From Rhodobium gokarnense (GTDB taxonomy: Bacteria > Pseudomonadota > Alphaproteobacteria > Rhizobiales > Rhodobiaceae): DNA of 64,000 nucleotides. The notes below the pieces were generated by a model. The model did no database searches and was not told the origin of the DNA. It saw only the letters and a program-made list of their open reading frames with translations. The translations under genes and the position numbers were made by a program. The stretch lies in NCBI RefSeq assembly GCF_025961475.1, contig NZ_JAOQNS010000003.1:196501-260500 (forward strand). The letters run 5' to 3'. Of the stretch, positions 16,115 to 25,587 are shown piece by piece (the stretch's first letter is position 1; each line of letters opens with the position of its first letter).

Positions 16115-16144
16115 CTGCCGCCCCGGCGGGAACCGGGACGGCAG
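16115..16144 (-). other. Stem-loop between nifK and nifT
   Basis: CTGCCG-C-CCCGG pairs with CCGGG-A-CGGCAG around a 6-nt loop. No T-tract follows on the minus strand, so it is more likely an mRNA stability or partial-attenuation element separating the abundant nifHDK message from the accessory genes than a full terminator. Confidence 0.55.
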
Positions 16145-16174
16145 GCGGAGAAAGCCTGAAACGCGGCGACGGGT

Positions 16175-17746
16175 TTAGCGGACCAGGTCGTAGTTGTAGT
16201 CCGTCGTCCCCATGCCCATGGTTTCCTTGTCGAGCTGCTCCAGGACACCGTTGACGAGGGTCGTCAGGATGGTCATGGCGCCCTCGTAGCCGAGGGTGGT
16301 GGAGCGGTGCAGGTGATGCCGATCGAAGATCGGGAAGCCGATCCGGATCAGCGGCACCTGGAACTCCTCGCCCTTGTAGCGGGTGTCGCGCTCGATGAAC
16401 TTGCCGTAGGAGTTGCCGATCATGAAGTCCGGCCTGTCGGTGAAGACCAGCGAGCGCATGTGCCACAGGTCCTTGCCGACATGGACTTCGCAATCCTTGC
16501 CGTAGGGGCTGTCGTCGAGGATCTTGTCCATCGCCTTCTTCCAGCGCTTGTTGGCGTGGTGGCAGACGATGTGACGCGGCTCGGCGCCGAGCTCCAGCAG
16601 GAACTTGGAAAGACCCATGACGAAGTCGGCGTCGCCCCAAAGGGCGTATTTCTTGCCGTGCAGCCAGGCGTGGCTGTCGGTCATCATGTCGACGAGGCGG
16701 CCGCGCTCGGTCTCGATGGAGGCCGGGATCGGCTTGCCGGTCAGCTCCGAGACCTTCATCAGGAAGGCGTCGGTGCCGGCAAGACCCATCGGGATGTCGA
16801 TGGCCGGGGTCTCGTGGGTCCAGGTCGCCTTGGTGTATTTGCGGGTCTTGACGAGCTGCCAGGGCTGCAGGAGCAGGGTGTCGATGGCGTTCGGCGCGTC
16901 CTCGACCTCTTCCCGCTTGGTGCCGCCGGCATACATCCGGTATTCGCCGTCGGCCGGCGTGTCGAGCACCTCGGTGGGATCGCACAGGAACGAGTAGGAA
17001 ACACCCATCTCCTGCATGTAGCGGTGCATGACCCGGTAGTTGCCGAGATAGGTCTCAAAGCCCGGCACGATGTTGATCTTGCCGTTCGAGCCGACTTCCT
17101 TGTCCTCCATGTTGTTGAGGGTGAAGTAGCGGATCGTCCCCTCGAACATGTTGTCCCAGCCGGTCGTGTGCGAGCCGACGAAGCTCGGCGTGTGCGCGAA
17201 CGGGGTCGGGAAGTCTTCCTCGATGTGACCTTCCTTCTTGGCGTTGCCGATGAAGGCGTTGAGGTCGTCACCGATGACCTCGGCCATGCAGGTGGTCGAG
17301 ACCATGATCATTTCCGGCTTGTAGAGAGCCTTGGCGTTCTTCAGGCCGTCGAACATGTTCTTCTGGCCGCCGAACACCGCCGCGTCCTCGATCATGGAGT
17401 CCGACACGCAGGCGATCGGCTCCTTGAAGTGGCGGTTGAAGTAGGTGCGGAAATAGGCGACGCACCCCTGGCTGCCATGCACATACGGCAGGGTCTTCTC
17501 GAAGCCGAGCGAGCACAGCACCGCGCCGAGCGGCTGGCAGGCCTTCGCCGGGTTGATGGTCAGGGCCTCGCGGGAGAAGTTGAGGTCCTTGTATTCCTCG
17601 GTGGTCGTCCACTGGAAGATCTCCTCGATCTTTCCCTGGTCGACCTTTTCCTCGAACAGCGCCTGCTTGTCGCCGAGCGACTTCTTGTAGTCCTCTTCCC
17701 GGAACAGCGGGTAACTGGGCTTGATGTTATCGACTGTCTGGCTCAT
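16175..17746 (-). CDS. nifK: NifK, molybdenum-iron nitrogenase beta subunit
   Basis: 523 residues. P-cluster cysteines are visible in A-C-Q-P-L-G-A-V-L-C, G-S-Q-G-C-V-A-Y-F-R and T-T-C-M-A-E-V-I-G-D-D. The start M-S-Q-T-V-D-N-I-K-P at 17746 follows a GGAGGA-like ribosome site. Forms the alpha2-beta2 MoFe protein with NifD, encoded 62 bp upstream, and is reduced by NifH. Length and the long N-terminal arm are those of group I NifK. Confidence 0.97.
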   Translation of the reverse strand: MSQTVDNIKPSYPLFREEDYKKSLGDKQALFEEKVDQGKIEEIFQWTTTEEYKDLNFSREALTINPAKACQPLGAVLCSLGFEKTLPYVHGSQGCVAYFRTYFNRHFKEPIACVSDSMIEDAAVFGGQKNMFDGLKNAKALYKPEMIMVSTTCMAEVIGDDLNAFIGNAKKEGHIEEDFPTPFAHTPSFVGSHTTGWDNMFEGTIRYFTLNNMEDKEVGSNGKINIVPGFETYLGNYRVMHRYMQEMGVSYSFLCDPTEVLDTPADGEYRMYAGGTKREEVEDAPNAIDTLLLQPWQLVKTRKYTKATWTHETPAIDIPMGLAGTDAFLMKVSELTGKPIPASIETERGRLVDMMTDSHAWLHGKKYALWGDADFVMGLSKFLLELGAEPRHIVCHHANKRWKKAMDKILDDSPYGKDCEVHVGKDLWHMRSLVFTDRPDFMIGNSYGKFIERDTRYKGEEFQVPLIRIGFPIFDRHHLHRSTTLGYEGAMTILTTLVNGVLEQLDKETMGMGTTDYNYDLVR

Positions 17747-17808
17747 CTGGTCCTCCTTCGCGCCACCAATCTGTGAACAAGCGAAGAGTTGGAGTGAAAC
17801 TGGTCGGG

Positions 17809-19281
17809 CTACTCGGCCGCTTCCGCGATGTCGGAGCTGCCGCGCTTCCACGGCGGCGTGATCGCGTCCCAGCACGGATTGTTGAGGGTCATGTCCATGT
17901 CGCGGGCGAAGATGGCGAAGCCGTCATAGCCGTGATAGGGACCCGAATAATCCCAGGAGTGCATCTGGCGGAACGGAATGCCCATCTTCTGGAAGATGTA
18001 CTTTTCCTTGATGCCGGAGCCTATCAGGTCGGGCTTCACGCGCTTGACGAATTCCTCGAATTCGTAGCCGGTGACGTCGTCGTAGATCAGCGTCGCGTTG
18101 CCCATCTCCTGGATGGTGCGGTCGTAGTCGTCGTTGTGCGCGAACTCGTAGCCCGTGCCGACGACTTCCATGCCGAGATCCTCGTAGGCGCCGATGATGT
18201 GGCGCGGACGAAGGCCGCCGACATAGAGCATGACCCGTTTGCCTTCCAGGCGCGGGCGGTACTTGTCGACCACCGCCTGCCACTGCGGGCGATACTTCTC
18301 GATGACCCGCTCGGCGCCTTCCTTGATCTTGTCGTCGAAACGCTCGGCGATCTTGCGCAGCGCTTCCTCGATCTTGGTCGGGCCGAAGAAGTTGTATTCC
18401 ATCCACGGAATGCCGTGCTTTTCTTCCATGTACCGCGAGATGTAGTTCATCGAGCGGTAGCAGTGCAGAAGGTTGAGCTTGGCCTTCGGGGTGTTTTCCA
18501 TCTCCGCCAGCGTGCCGTCGCCGGACCACTGGGCGATCACGCGAAGCCCCATCTCCTCAAGCAGGATGCGCGAGGACCAGGCGTCGCCGCCGATGTTGTA
18601 GTCGCCGATGATGGTGACGTCGTAGTCGGTCGCCTCGAACGCCTTGCCTTCCGACTTCGGGAACACCCAGTCGCGGATCGAGTCGTTGGCGATGTGGTGG
18701 CCGAGCGATTGGGACACGCCCCGGAAGCCCTCGCAGCGGACCGGCACCATGGTCTTGCCGTGTTCCTGCGCCTTGGTCTTGGAGACCGCCTCGATGTCGT
18801 CGCCGATCAGGCCGATCGGGCATTCCGACTGCACCGTGATGCCCTTGTTCAGCGGGAACAGCATCTCGATCTCGTCGATGATCTTGGCCAGCTTCTTGTC
18901 GCCGCCGAAGACGATGTCCTTCTCCTGGAAGTCGGAGGTGAAGTTCATCGTCGTGAAGGTGTTCACGCCGGTGGTGCCGACATAGTAGTTGCGGCGACCG
19001 GCACGCGAGTACTGGCCGCAGCCGACCGGGCCGTGCGAAATGTGGATCATGTCCTTGACCGGACCCCACACCACGCCGCGCGAGCCGGCATAGGCGCAGC
19101 CGCGGATCGTCATCACGCCCGGCAGCGACTTGCGGTTCGAGGTGATGCACTTGGACGATTTTTCGACCGACTGGTCGTTCGCCGTCAGGTGCTTGGCGCG
19201 GTCCTTGGCGGCCTTTTCGGGATAGACCTCGAGAACCTCCTGGATGAGGTCTTCGGTCTCTTGCTTGGTCATTGTCGACAT
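17809..19281 (-). CDS. nifD: NifD, molybdenum-iron nitrogenase alpha subunit
   Basis: 490 residues. P-cluster ligands in [17 protein letters not shown] and [11 protein letters not shown]. The FeMo-cofactor Cys lies in [11 protein letters not shown] and its His ligand in [14 protein letters not shown]. The active-site His is in S-L-G-H-H-I-A-N-D. All match a Mo nitrogenase. Transcribed with nifH (73 bp upstream, stem-loop between) and nifK. Confidence 0.98.
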   Translation of the reverse strand: MSTMTKQETEDLIQEVLEVYPEKAAKDRAKHLTANDQSVEKSSKCITSNRKSLPGVMTIRGCAYAGSRGVVWGPVKDMIHISHGPVGCGQYSRAGRRNYYVGTTGVNTFTTMNFTSDFQEKDIVFGGDKKLAKIIDEIEMLFPLNKGITVQSECPIGLIGDDIEAVSKTKAQEHGKTMVPVRCEGFRGVSQSLGHHIANDSIRDWVFPKSEGKAFEATDYDVTIIGDYNIGGDAWSSRILLEEMGLRVIAQWSGDGTLAEMENTPKAKLNLLHCYRSMNYISRYMEEKHGIPWMEYNFFGPTKIEEALRKIAERFDDKIKEGAERVIEKYRPQWQAVVDKYRPRLEGKRVMLYVGGLRPRHIIGAYEDLGMEVVGTGYEFAHNDDYDRTIQEMGNATLIYDDVTGYEFEEFVKRVKPDLIGSGIKEKYIFQKMGIPFRQMHSWDYSGPYHGYDGFAIFARDMDMTLNNPCWDAITPPWKRGSSDIAEAAE

Positions 19282-19308
19282 TGGTGTTTCTCCAATTCAC
19301 CGGAGACC

Positions 19309-19336
19309 GGGGCGAAGGCGCGGCAACGCCTTCCCC
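19309..19336 (-). other. Stem-loop between nifH and nifD
   Basis: GGGGCGAAGGCG (19309-19320) pairs with CGCCTTCCCC (19327-19336), leaving a 2-nt bulge and a 6-nt loop. Hairpins at this position are common and are thought to favour a higher NifH than NifDK yield. Seen in sequence; function inferred. Confidence 0.55.
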
Positions 19337-19354
19337 TCCCGTCCGTTTGTGGCG

Positions 19355-20356
<1,002 letters not shown>

Positions 20357-20444
20357 TTACTGTTTTTACTTGTGAATTCATATTCGCGGCCGCGCACGTC
20401 ATTGGTTGCAACACAAACAAAAACCGGCATTCGGGCAGCGCGAT

Positions 20445-20460
20445 TGTCGGAGAACCGACA
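20445..20460. promoter_or_regulatory. NifA activator site 1 (nifH / SIR2-like intergenic region)
   Basis: TGT-CGGAGAACCG-ACA, exact TGT-N10-ACA. It is 110 bp from the nifH -24 element and about 150 bp from the divergent promoter at 20608. Confidence 0.88.
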
Positions 20461-20536
20461 GAGCCGCCCCGACACGATCGCGGCGCTCCCGACACGCCCG
20501 GCAAGGTGCGACAAAACCGACACCCCCAGGTTGGCC

Positions 20537-20552
20537 TGTCGCAAAGCCGACA
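20537..20552. promoter_or_regulatory. NifA activator site 2 (nifH / SIR2-like intergenic region)
   Basis: TGT-CGCAAAGCCG-ACA, exact TGT-N10-ACA. It is 56 bp from the divergent -24/-12 element at 20608 and 202 bp from that of nifH, so one array could serve both directions. Confidence 0.85.
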
Positions 20553-20607
20553 AGCCCGAGCAGCCGGATTTCCCATTCAGGTCAATGAATTAGATCGCCT
20601 GCCAATG

Positions 20608-20622
20608 TGGTTCGGTTCTTGC
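20608..20622 (+). promoter_or_regulatory. Sigma-54 promoter of the SIR2-like/hemerythrin operon
   Basis: TGGTTCGGTTCTTGC, with GG and GC 10 nt apart and TTGCTT at -12. It deviates from consensus only in the -24 half (TGGTTCG for TGGCACG). It lies 48 bp before the GTG start at 20670 and explains why the ATG at 20607 is not a start. Confidence 0.75.
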
Positions 20623-20669
20623 TTCTCTTAAGCCGACACAATCGAGCGACATCAGGAAGGCGGCAAAGC

Positions 20670-21521
20670 GTGAGCACGGGAACCGATTTCGAAGCGATCA
20701 TCGACGGCATCACCCGCGGCGAGGTCGTGCCCTATCTCGGCCCCGGCGTCCTCAAGGGCGTCGTCGAAGAAGGCACCGGCGAGCCGATGCCCGCCGACAG
20801 CGACAGCCTGATCCTGGCCATGAACGGCGGCAGGCCGATGGCGCCCAAGCTCATGTACGAGTTCCCGCGCGCGGCCATGAACATCGAGTTGAAGCGCGGC
20901 CGGCGCTATATCGAGCAGTTCCTGACGCGGCTTTACGGCGAGCGCTCCTGGAGCCGCGCCCCGGCCCATGACTGGCTCGCCGCGCTGAAGCCCGCCTATG
21001 TCATCGACATCAACCGCGACACCCAGCTCCAGGAGAGCTTCGCGGCGACCCCGCACCTCCTCATCAAGGGCGTCGCCCGCATCGGCGGCACCGACTATCG
21101 TTTCGTCCTCTTCCAGCACGACGGCACCGCCTATCGCGCCGTCACCCTGGAGGAGGCCGATCCGGACCTGCCGGTCCTTTTCAAGCCGATGGGCTCGCCC
21201 GCGCCGCAACCGGTCTACATCGCCTCCGATGCCGACTATGTCGACTACATCACCGAGCTGATGGGCGGCTTCGGCGTGCCGGCCTTCCTGAAGCAGCGCC
21301 GGCGCGGCAAGCGCTACCTGTTCCTCGGCATGCGCTTTACCCGCGACACGGAACGCATGGTGATGTCGGACATTATCTTCGATGCCGCCGAACCCGCCGG
21401 CTGGGTGCTGATCGAGAAGCCGACGGAAAAGGAACGGCGCTACTGCGCCACCAAGAACATCGAGATCGTCGAGGCCTCCCTCGACACCTTCCTGGATGCC
21501 GCGCGGGCAACCGCCGGATGA
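20670..21521 (+). CDS. SIR2-like domain protein divergent from nifH
   Basis: 283 residues from a GTG with ribosome site AGGAAGG 10 bp upstream. The fold pattern is that of SIR2-like proteins: V-V-P-Y-L-G-P-G-V-L near the start (nucleotide-binding loop), A-Y-V-I-D-I-N-R-D-T-Q-L-Q where the family has T-T-N-Y-D, V-L-F-K-P-M-G-S where it has K-L-H-G-S, and Y-L-F-L-G-M-R-F-T-R-D-T-E-R near the end. Those substitutions, notably loss of the catalytic His, suggest it is not an active deacetylase; NAD or nucleotide binding is possible. NifA-type control ties it to nitrogen fixation. Role unknown. Confidence 0.72.
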   Translation: MSTGTDFEAIIDGITRGEVVPYLGPGVLKGVVEEGTGEPMPADSDSLILAMNGGRPMAPKLMYEFPRAAMNIELKRGRRYIEQFLTRLYGERSWSRAPAHDWLAALKPAYVIDINRDTQLQESFAATPHLLIKGVARIGGTDYRFVLFQHDGTAYRAVTLEEADPDLPVLFKPMGSPAPQPVYIASDADYVDYITELMGGFGVPAFLKQRRRGKRYLFLGMRFTRDTERMVMSDIIFDAAEPAGWVLIEKPTEKERRYCATKNIEIVEASLDTFLDAARATAG

Positions 21522-21571
21522 CAGTCCGGAGCACTCAGATGACTGCCGATCTTTCCGACAAGGAGACCGAC

Positions 21572-21820
21572 ATGACGACCCAGAACGCCCAGAACGTTAA
21601 GACCGCCAACACCGTCGCGCCGATGCCGGCCTGGCCGAAGTCGGGCCCCGCCCGTCCGCGCTGGCTGCTCGGCTCGAACCTTGCCGAAGAGGCAAGGAAG
21701 GAAATCGCCGCCGAGACGGCAGGCAAATGCCCGTTCTCCCACGGCGCCGCCGACAGCAACGTTGTCAGCCTGGCCGCGCACCGCGAGGACGCGGGCGGGC
21801 AGGAAGAGACCGACCGGTGA
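21572..21820 (+). CDS. Small nif-linked protein with a K-C-P-F-S-H motif
   Basis: 82 residues from an ATG at 21572 with an AAGGAG ribosome site at good spacing; an ATG at 21518 overlapping the previous stop is less well supported. Polar N-terminus, a central W-P-K-S-G-P-A-R-P-R-W-L-L-G-S-N-L, then A-G-K-C-P-F-S-H. The single Cys next to Pro-Phe-x-His resembles short metal- or heme-regulatory CP motifs, but no function is known to me. The stop overlaps the hemerythrin start (GTGA). Confidence 0.65.
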   Translation: MTTQNAQNVKTANTVAPMPAWPKSGPARPRWLLGSNLAEEARKEIAAETAGKCPFSHGAADSNVVSLAAHREDAGGQEETDR

Positions 21821-22239
21821 CCTTGCTCGTCTGGCAGGAGGATCGCCATCGCCTTGGCGTCGACGCCATGGACGAGACCCATCTTGCCTTCGCCGACCTC
21901 GTCAACCGGCTGGGAGAGGCCACCGATCCGGCCGCCTTCCAGGCGCTTTTTGCCGAACTCTCGGCCCACACCGAGGCGCATTTCGCCGAAGAAGACCGGC
22001 TGATGGCCGAAAGCGGCTTTCCGGCCCTTGTCGAACATCGCGGCGAGCACCGCCGCGTCCTCGGCCAGATCGCCCAGATTGGCGAACGCGTTGCCCGCGG
22101 CCGCATCGCCATGGGCCGGGCCTGGGTCGCCGAGCTGCCGTCCTGGTTTGACCTCCATGCCGCCAGCATGGACAGCGCCCTCGCCGCCCATCTGAAGAAG
22201 GCCAGCATCGGCATCGCCGAAAAGGCAGACGTTTCATGA
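21817..22239 (+). CDS. Bacteriohemerythrin
   Basis: 140 residues from a GTG overlapping the previous stop. The di-iron ligand set is complete: H22 (D-E-T-H), H55 and E59 (H-F-A-E-E), H74 and H78 (E-H-R-G-E-H), H114 and D119 (W-F-D-L-H-A-A-S-M-D). Such proteins bind O2 reversibly, and in other bacteria deliver or scavenge oxygen. In an operon under a nif-type promoter it could buffer O2 or Fe near nitrogenase. Upstream frame is excluded as it lacks the fold. Confidence 0.9.
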   Translation: MTLLVWQEDRHRLGVDAMDETHLAFADLVNRLGEATDPAAFQALFAELSAHTEAHFAEEDRLMAESGFPALVEHRGEHRRVLGQIAQIGERVARGRIAMGRAWVAELPSWFDLHAASMDSALAAHLKKASIGIAEKADVS

Positions 22240-22691
22240 GCGACACCGCCCTCGTTGCCCGCACCATCGAAGCGGCCGCCACGGTCGTCTCCCGCGACGG
22301 CACCCACATCGTCGTCGAGACCGAACGGACGGCCGGCTGCGCCTCCTGCGCGGCGAAATCCGGCTGCGGCACCGCCGCCATCGGATCGGTCCTCGGCAAG
22401 AAGGCAAGCCGGCTAAGGATGGTCAACGACATCGATGCCAGGGTCGGCGACCGCGTCGTGCTGGTGCTGCCGGAAACGGCGCTGCTGCGCGCCGCCATCG
22501 TCGCCTATATCCTGCCCGTGCTGGCGATGATCGTTGCCGCGGCCACAGTTGCCGGCCTCGGCGCCGGCGATCTCGGCGCGGGGCTCGCCGCGGTCCTCGG
22601 CCTCGGCGCCGGGCTCCTCTTTGCCCGCCATGGCGCCACCGCGCCTTTCGTGTTGACCTCGCTGGGTGGAGCTTTCCTGCGCAAGGCGTGA
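22236..22691 (+). CDS. RseC-family membrane protein (SoxR-reducing/Rnf-associated)
   Basis: 151 residues. Soluble N-terminal part with T-A-G-C-A-S-C-A-A-K-S-G-C-G (C-x2-C-x5-C), then two transmembrane helices (about 88-108 and 113-133). This is the RseC layout. RseC occurs with rsx/rnf complexes and is thought to support their redox function. The rnf operon is about 10 kb away, and the flavin transferase gene lies just downstream. Overlaps the hemerythrin stop by 4 bp. Confidence 0.85.
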   Translation: MSDTALVARTIEAAATVVSRDGTHIVVETERTAGCASCAAKSGCGTAAIGSVLGKKASRLRMVNDIDARVGDRVVLVLPETALLRAAIVAYILPVLAMIVAAATVAGLGAGDLGAGLAAVLGLGAGLLFARHGATAPFVLTSLGGAFLRKA

Positions 22692-22696
22692 GTTAA

Positions 22697-23764
22697 GTGC
22701 ATTCGGCCGCACGGTTTTTCGCAAGAGCCTTTCTGCTCATCCTGATCGTCAGCGGCATCGCTGCCTGCGACGAGCGCCACGACGATGCCCGCTACACCCT
22801 CTACGTCTTCGGCACGCTGGTGGAGATCGCCGTCCCGGCGGCGGAAAAGGCCCGCGCCGACGCCGCCATGCCGGAGATCACCGCGCGCTTTGCCGAGATG
22901 CACCGCGACTGGCACGCCTGGCGCCCCGGCGAGACGACAAGGCTCGACAAAGCCATCGCCGAGGGCCGCTCGATGACGGTGAGCCCGCTCCTCAAGGACG
23001 CTCTCCTGCGTGGCCGGGAATTGGAAGAAAAGAGCGGCGGCCTCTTCAATCCGGCAATCGGGAAACTGATCGGCCTGTGGGGCTTTCACCAGGACGACCG
23101 CCCGGTCGGCCCGCCGCCGGACGATGAGGCCATCGCCACTCTCGTTGCCCGGCACCCCTCCATGGCCGACCTCGTCATCGACGGCAACGAGGTGTCCTCG
23201 ACCAACCCGGCCGTGGAGCTCGATTTCGGCGGCTTCGCCAAGGGCCTCGCCCTCGACTGGGCGGCGGAAAGGCTGAAGGAACGGGGCATCCCCGACGCCG
23301 TCCTCAACGCCGGCGGCGACGTCAACGTCATCGGCCGTCACGGCAAGCGCCGCTGGCACGTGGCGATCCGCGACCCGAACGGCTGGGGCGTCCTCGGCGC
23401 GGTCAAGCTGGAGCCGGACGAGGTGCTCTACACTTCCGGCAACTACTACCGCTACCGCGAGCACGACGGCGTGCGCTATTCCCACATCATCGACCCGCGC
23501 AGCGGCCGCCCGGTCGACCACATCGTCTCCGCCAGCGTCATCGCCGACAACGGCGCCCTGGCCGACGCCGCCGCCACCGCCCTCTCCATCGCCGGCCCCG
23601 ACGGCTGGCAGGAAACGGCCCGGCGCATGGGCCTGACGCTGGTCCTCCTCGTCGATGCGGACGGCACGATCCTCATGACACCGCAGATGAAGGAGCGCGT
23701 GGAATTGGAGGAGGAGGATGTGAAGATGGTCATCGAGGACGTGCAACAGGCGGGAGCGAACTAA
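22697..23764 (+). CDS. apbE: FAD:protein FMN transferase (ApbE), lipoprotein
   Basis: 355 residues from a GTG. N-terminal lipoprotein signal with I-A-A-C-D as the lipobox, placing it on the periplasmic side. ApbE body: F-G-T-L-V-E-I, G-G-L-F-N-P-A-I-G, D-F-G-G-F-A-K-G-L-A, N-A-G-G-D-V-N-V-I-G, Y-S-H-I-I-D-P-R-S-G-R-P and A-D-A-A-A-T-A-L. The enzyme attaches FMN to a Thr in target proteins, classically RnfG and RnfD, so the rnf operon in this window supplies its likely clients. Confidence 0.95.
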   Translation: MHSAARFFARAFLLILIVSGIAACDERHDDARYTLYVFGTLVEIAVPAAEKARADAAMPEITARFAEMHRDWHAWRPGETTRLDKAIAEGRSMTVSPLLKDALLRGRELEEKSGGLFNPAIGKLIGLWGFHQDDRPVGPPPDDEAIATLVARHPSMADLVIDGNEVSSTNPAVELDFGGFAKGLALDWAAERLKERGIPDAVLNAGGDVNVIGRHGKRRWHVAIRDPNGWGVLGAVKLEPDEVLYTSGNYYRYREHDGVRYSHIIDPRSGRPVDHIVSASVIADNGALADAAATALSIAGPDGWQETARRMGLTLVLLVDADGTILMTPQMKERVELEEEDVKMVIEDVQQAGAN

Positions 23765-24227
23765 CACGGCGACCGTTTTTACGAAGATACGCCGGCTAAT
23801 CAACGGGTGCCAAAACGGCTCAATCGGCCGGAATCGCTGGCAACTCAGGCACTCCCCTCTCCGTCATCCCGGGCGAAGCGAAGCGCAGACCCGGGACCCA
23901 TTGCCCGCCACGACACGGTAGCCCACCGCGATCGCAGACTGGATCGCCACGTCGGCCTGACGGCCTCCTCGCGATGACATTGAAAACACAGGAAAACCCG
24001 AGAAGATCGTCATTGCGAGCGCAGCGAAGCAATCCAGACAGCAGCGTTCCGACAACACCCGGCATACCGAATTGAGAGGGGCATTAGGCCCCGGCTCGGG
24101 GGCCGGGGTGACGGCAGAGTGTGCAGCAACTGTGAAACAATATCTGCGATGCGATGCTCAACAGCAATCGACGTTAATTAGCCAGATAATGATAATCATC
24201 CATTTGAAGAGAGCAGCGCCCCCGCCC
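23765..24227. repeat. Non-coding gap with inverted short repeats
   Basis: No gene is supported in this 463-bp gap between convergent apbE and nifQ. It holds a palindromic unit CCCGGGCGAAG...CCCGGG (about 23872-23901) and one copy each way of the window-wide repeat: GGATCGCC...CTCGCGATGAC (23941-23979) and GTCATTGCGAGCGCAGCG continuing to AATCCAG (24009-24037). Together these can fold into a large hairpin. Near the nifQ end is a Fur-box-like sequence, listed separately. Confidence 0.7.
24185..24199. promoter_or_regulatory. Fur-box-like sequence
   Basis: GATAATGATAATCAT is identical to the first 15 positions of the classical 19-bp Fur box. It lies just past the 3' end of nifQ with no gene start next to it, so either it is chance, or it controls an unannotated transcript. 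Confidence 0.35.
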
Positions 24228-24818
24228 TCACTCCTCCTCCGGCGCGAAGCACTGCGCATAGTCCGCGCACACCGCGCAGCTCGGCGCGCGGCAGACATAG
24301 ATCCCCTCGCGCTCGCAGAGCTGCTTGTAGAGGAACTTCTTCCACTTCATGTTCCTGTCGTTCCTGACTGCCAGCGCCGGGAAGTTCACCGTCAGCATCG
24401 CGGTCAATTGCGGCCGTGAGAACAGCCCGAGGTCCGACCACAGATGGTCGGCCGAGGTGCAGCCGGCAACGACGAGGTCGGCGACCCACAGTTCAGACTC
24501 GTCCTGCCCCGCCCGGAATTCCATGAGCAGCGCGCGCAGGTCTTCCAGTTCGTCCATGTCGTCCGGCAGGTCGCGGTCGTCGCGCACGCCCGAGACGGCC
24601 GGAAGCCGCCCGAAATGCCGGCAGAGCATGTCGCCGAACTGCGCTTCCGTCAGCCCCATCCACCGCGGCAGACCGCCCCGGTCCGCCATCCAGCTCGCCA
24701 GCATCTGGGCGATAAAGCCGTCATTCGGCCCGCCCCGCGCGCTCGCCATCAGGCGCTGGAACAGCGCCTGATGGAGCGTTTGGGTTTCGCCCGCCGCAAG
24801 TGGCAGGGGCTTGGTCAT
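24228..24818 (-). CDS. nifQ: NifQ, molybdenum donor for FeMo-cofactor
   Basis: 196 residues. The C-terminal C-R-A-P-S-C-A-V-C-A-D-Y-A-Q-C (C-x4-C-x2-C-x5-C) is the NifQ metal-cluster motif, and W-K-K-F-L-Y-K-Q-L-C-E-R-E-G precedes it. An earlier D-E-L-E-D-L-R-A-L-L segment also fits. NifQ carries a Mo-Fe-S cluster that supplies Mo to NifEN. Start at 24818 overlaps the preceding ferredoxin stop by 4 bp; last gene of the nifB series. Confidence 0.93.
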   Translation of the reverse strand: MTKPLPLAAGETQTLHQALFQRLMASARGGPNDGFIAQMLASWMADRGGLPRWMGLTEAQFGDMLCRHFGRLPAVSGVRDDRDLPDDMDELEDLRALLMEFRAGQDESELWVADLVVAGCTSADHLWSDLGLFSRPQLTAMLTVNFPALAVRNDRNMKWKKFLYKQLCEREGIYVCRAPSCAVCADYAQCFAPEEE

Positions 24819-25177
24819 TGCGCCGCCTCGTAGGTGATGCGGATGTCCTCGTCGCGCACGATCATCTGGCAGGCGAGCCGCCATTCGCTCGCCATGTCGT
24901 TGACGACGATCTTCTCCAACTCGTCCTTGGAGATTTTGCCGATCTCGCGCAGGACCGTCTTTTCCTTCTCGGTCATGTGCTCGCCCATATGGGTCGGGCC
25001 GCCATTGATGTCGGTGACGTGCACGACGCAGGAGCCGCACTCGCCGTCCTGGCAGTCGAACATGATCGGCACCTTGTATTCCTGGGCCAGCGACAGGACG
25101 GTGCGCTTGTGGCTGGTCGCCGGCGCATACACCTCGAACTCCTCGAAGTCCGGGTGCTGGAAGATGATTTTCGGCAT
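24815..25177 (-). CDS. Plant-type [2Fe-2S] ferredoxin
   Basis: 120 residues. Cluster motif F-D-C-Q-D-G-E-C-G-S-C with a fourth Cys in R-L-A-C-Q-M near the C-terminus, and beta-grasp fold order. An insertion of about 25 residues between the third and fourth Cys (helical, T-E-K-E-K-T-V-L-R-E-I) makes it longer than the neighbouring ferredoxin. Likely electron donor in the nif system, comparable to FdxD/FeSII-type proteins; the exact partner is unknown. Confidence 0.88.
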   Translation of the reverse strand: MPKIIFQHPDFEEFEVYAPATSHKRTVLSLAQEYKVPIMFDCQDGECGSCVVHVTDINGGPTHMGEHMTEKEKTVLREIGKISKDELEKIVVNDMASEWRLACQMIVRDEDIRITYEAAQ

Positions 25178-25209
25178 GACAGTTTCCTCGTAGTTGCGGA
25201 TGCGGGTCG

Positions 25210-25560
<351 letters not shown>

Positions 25561-25587
25561 TCAAGGCGGCCGGCCTTCCCCCGGTAT

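Noticed and set aside
20607-20669. Upstream ATG start for the SIR2-like gene
   Set aside because: This ATG lies within the sigma-54 promoter element, while a GTG at 20670 has a good ribosome site and starts at the fold.
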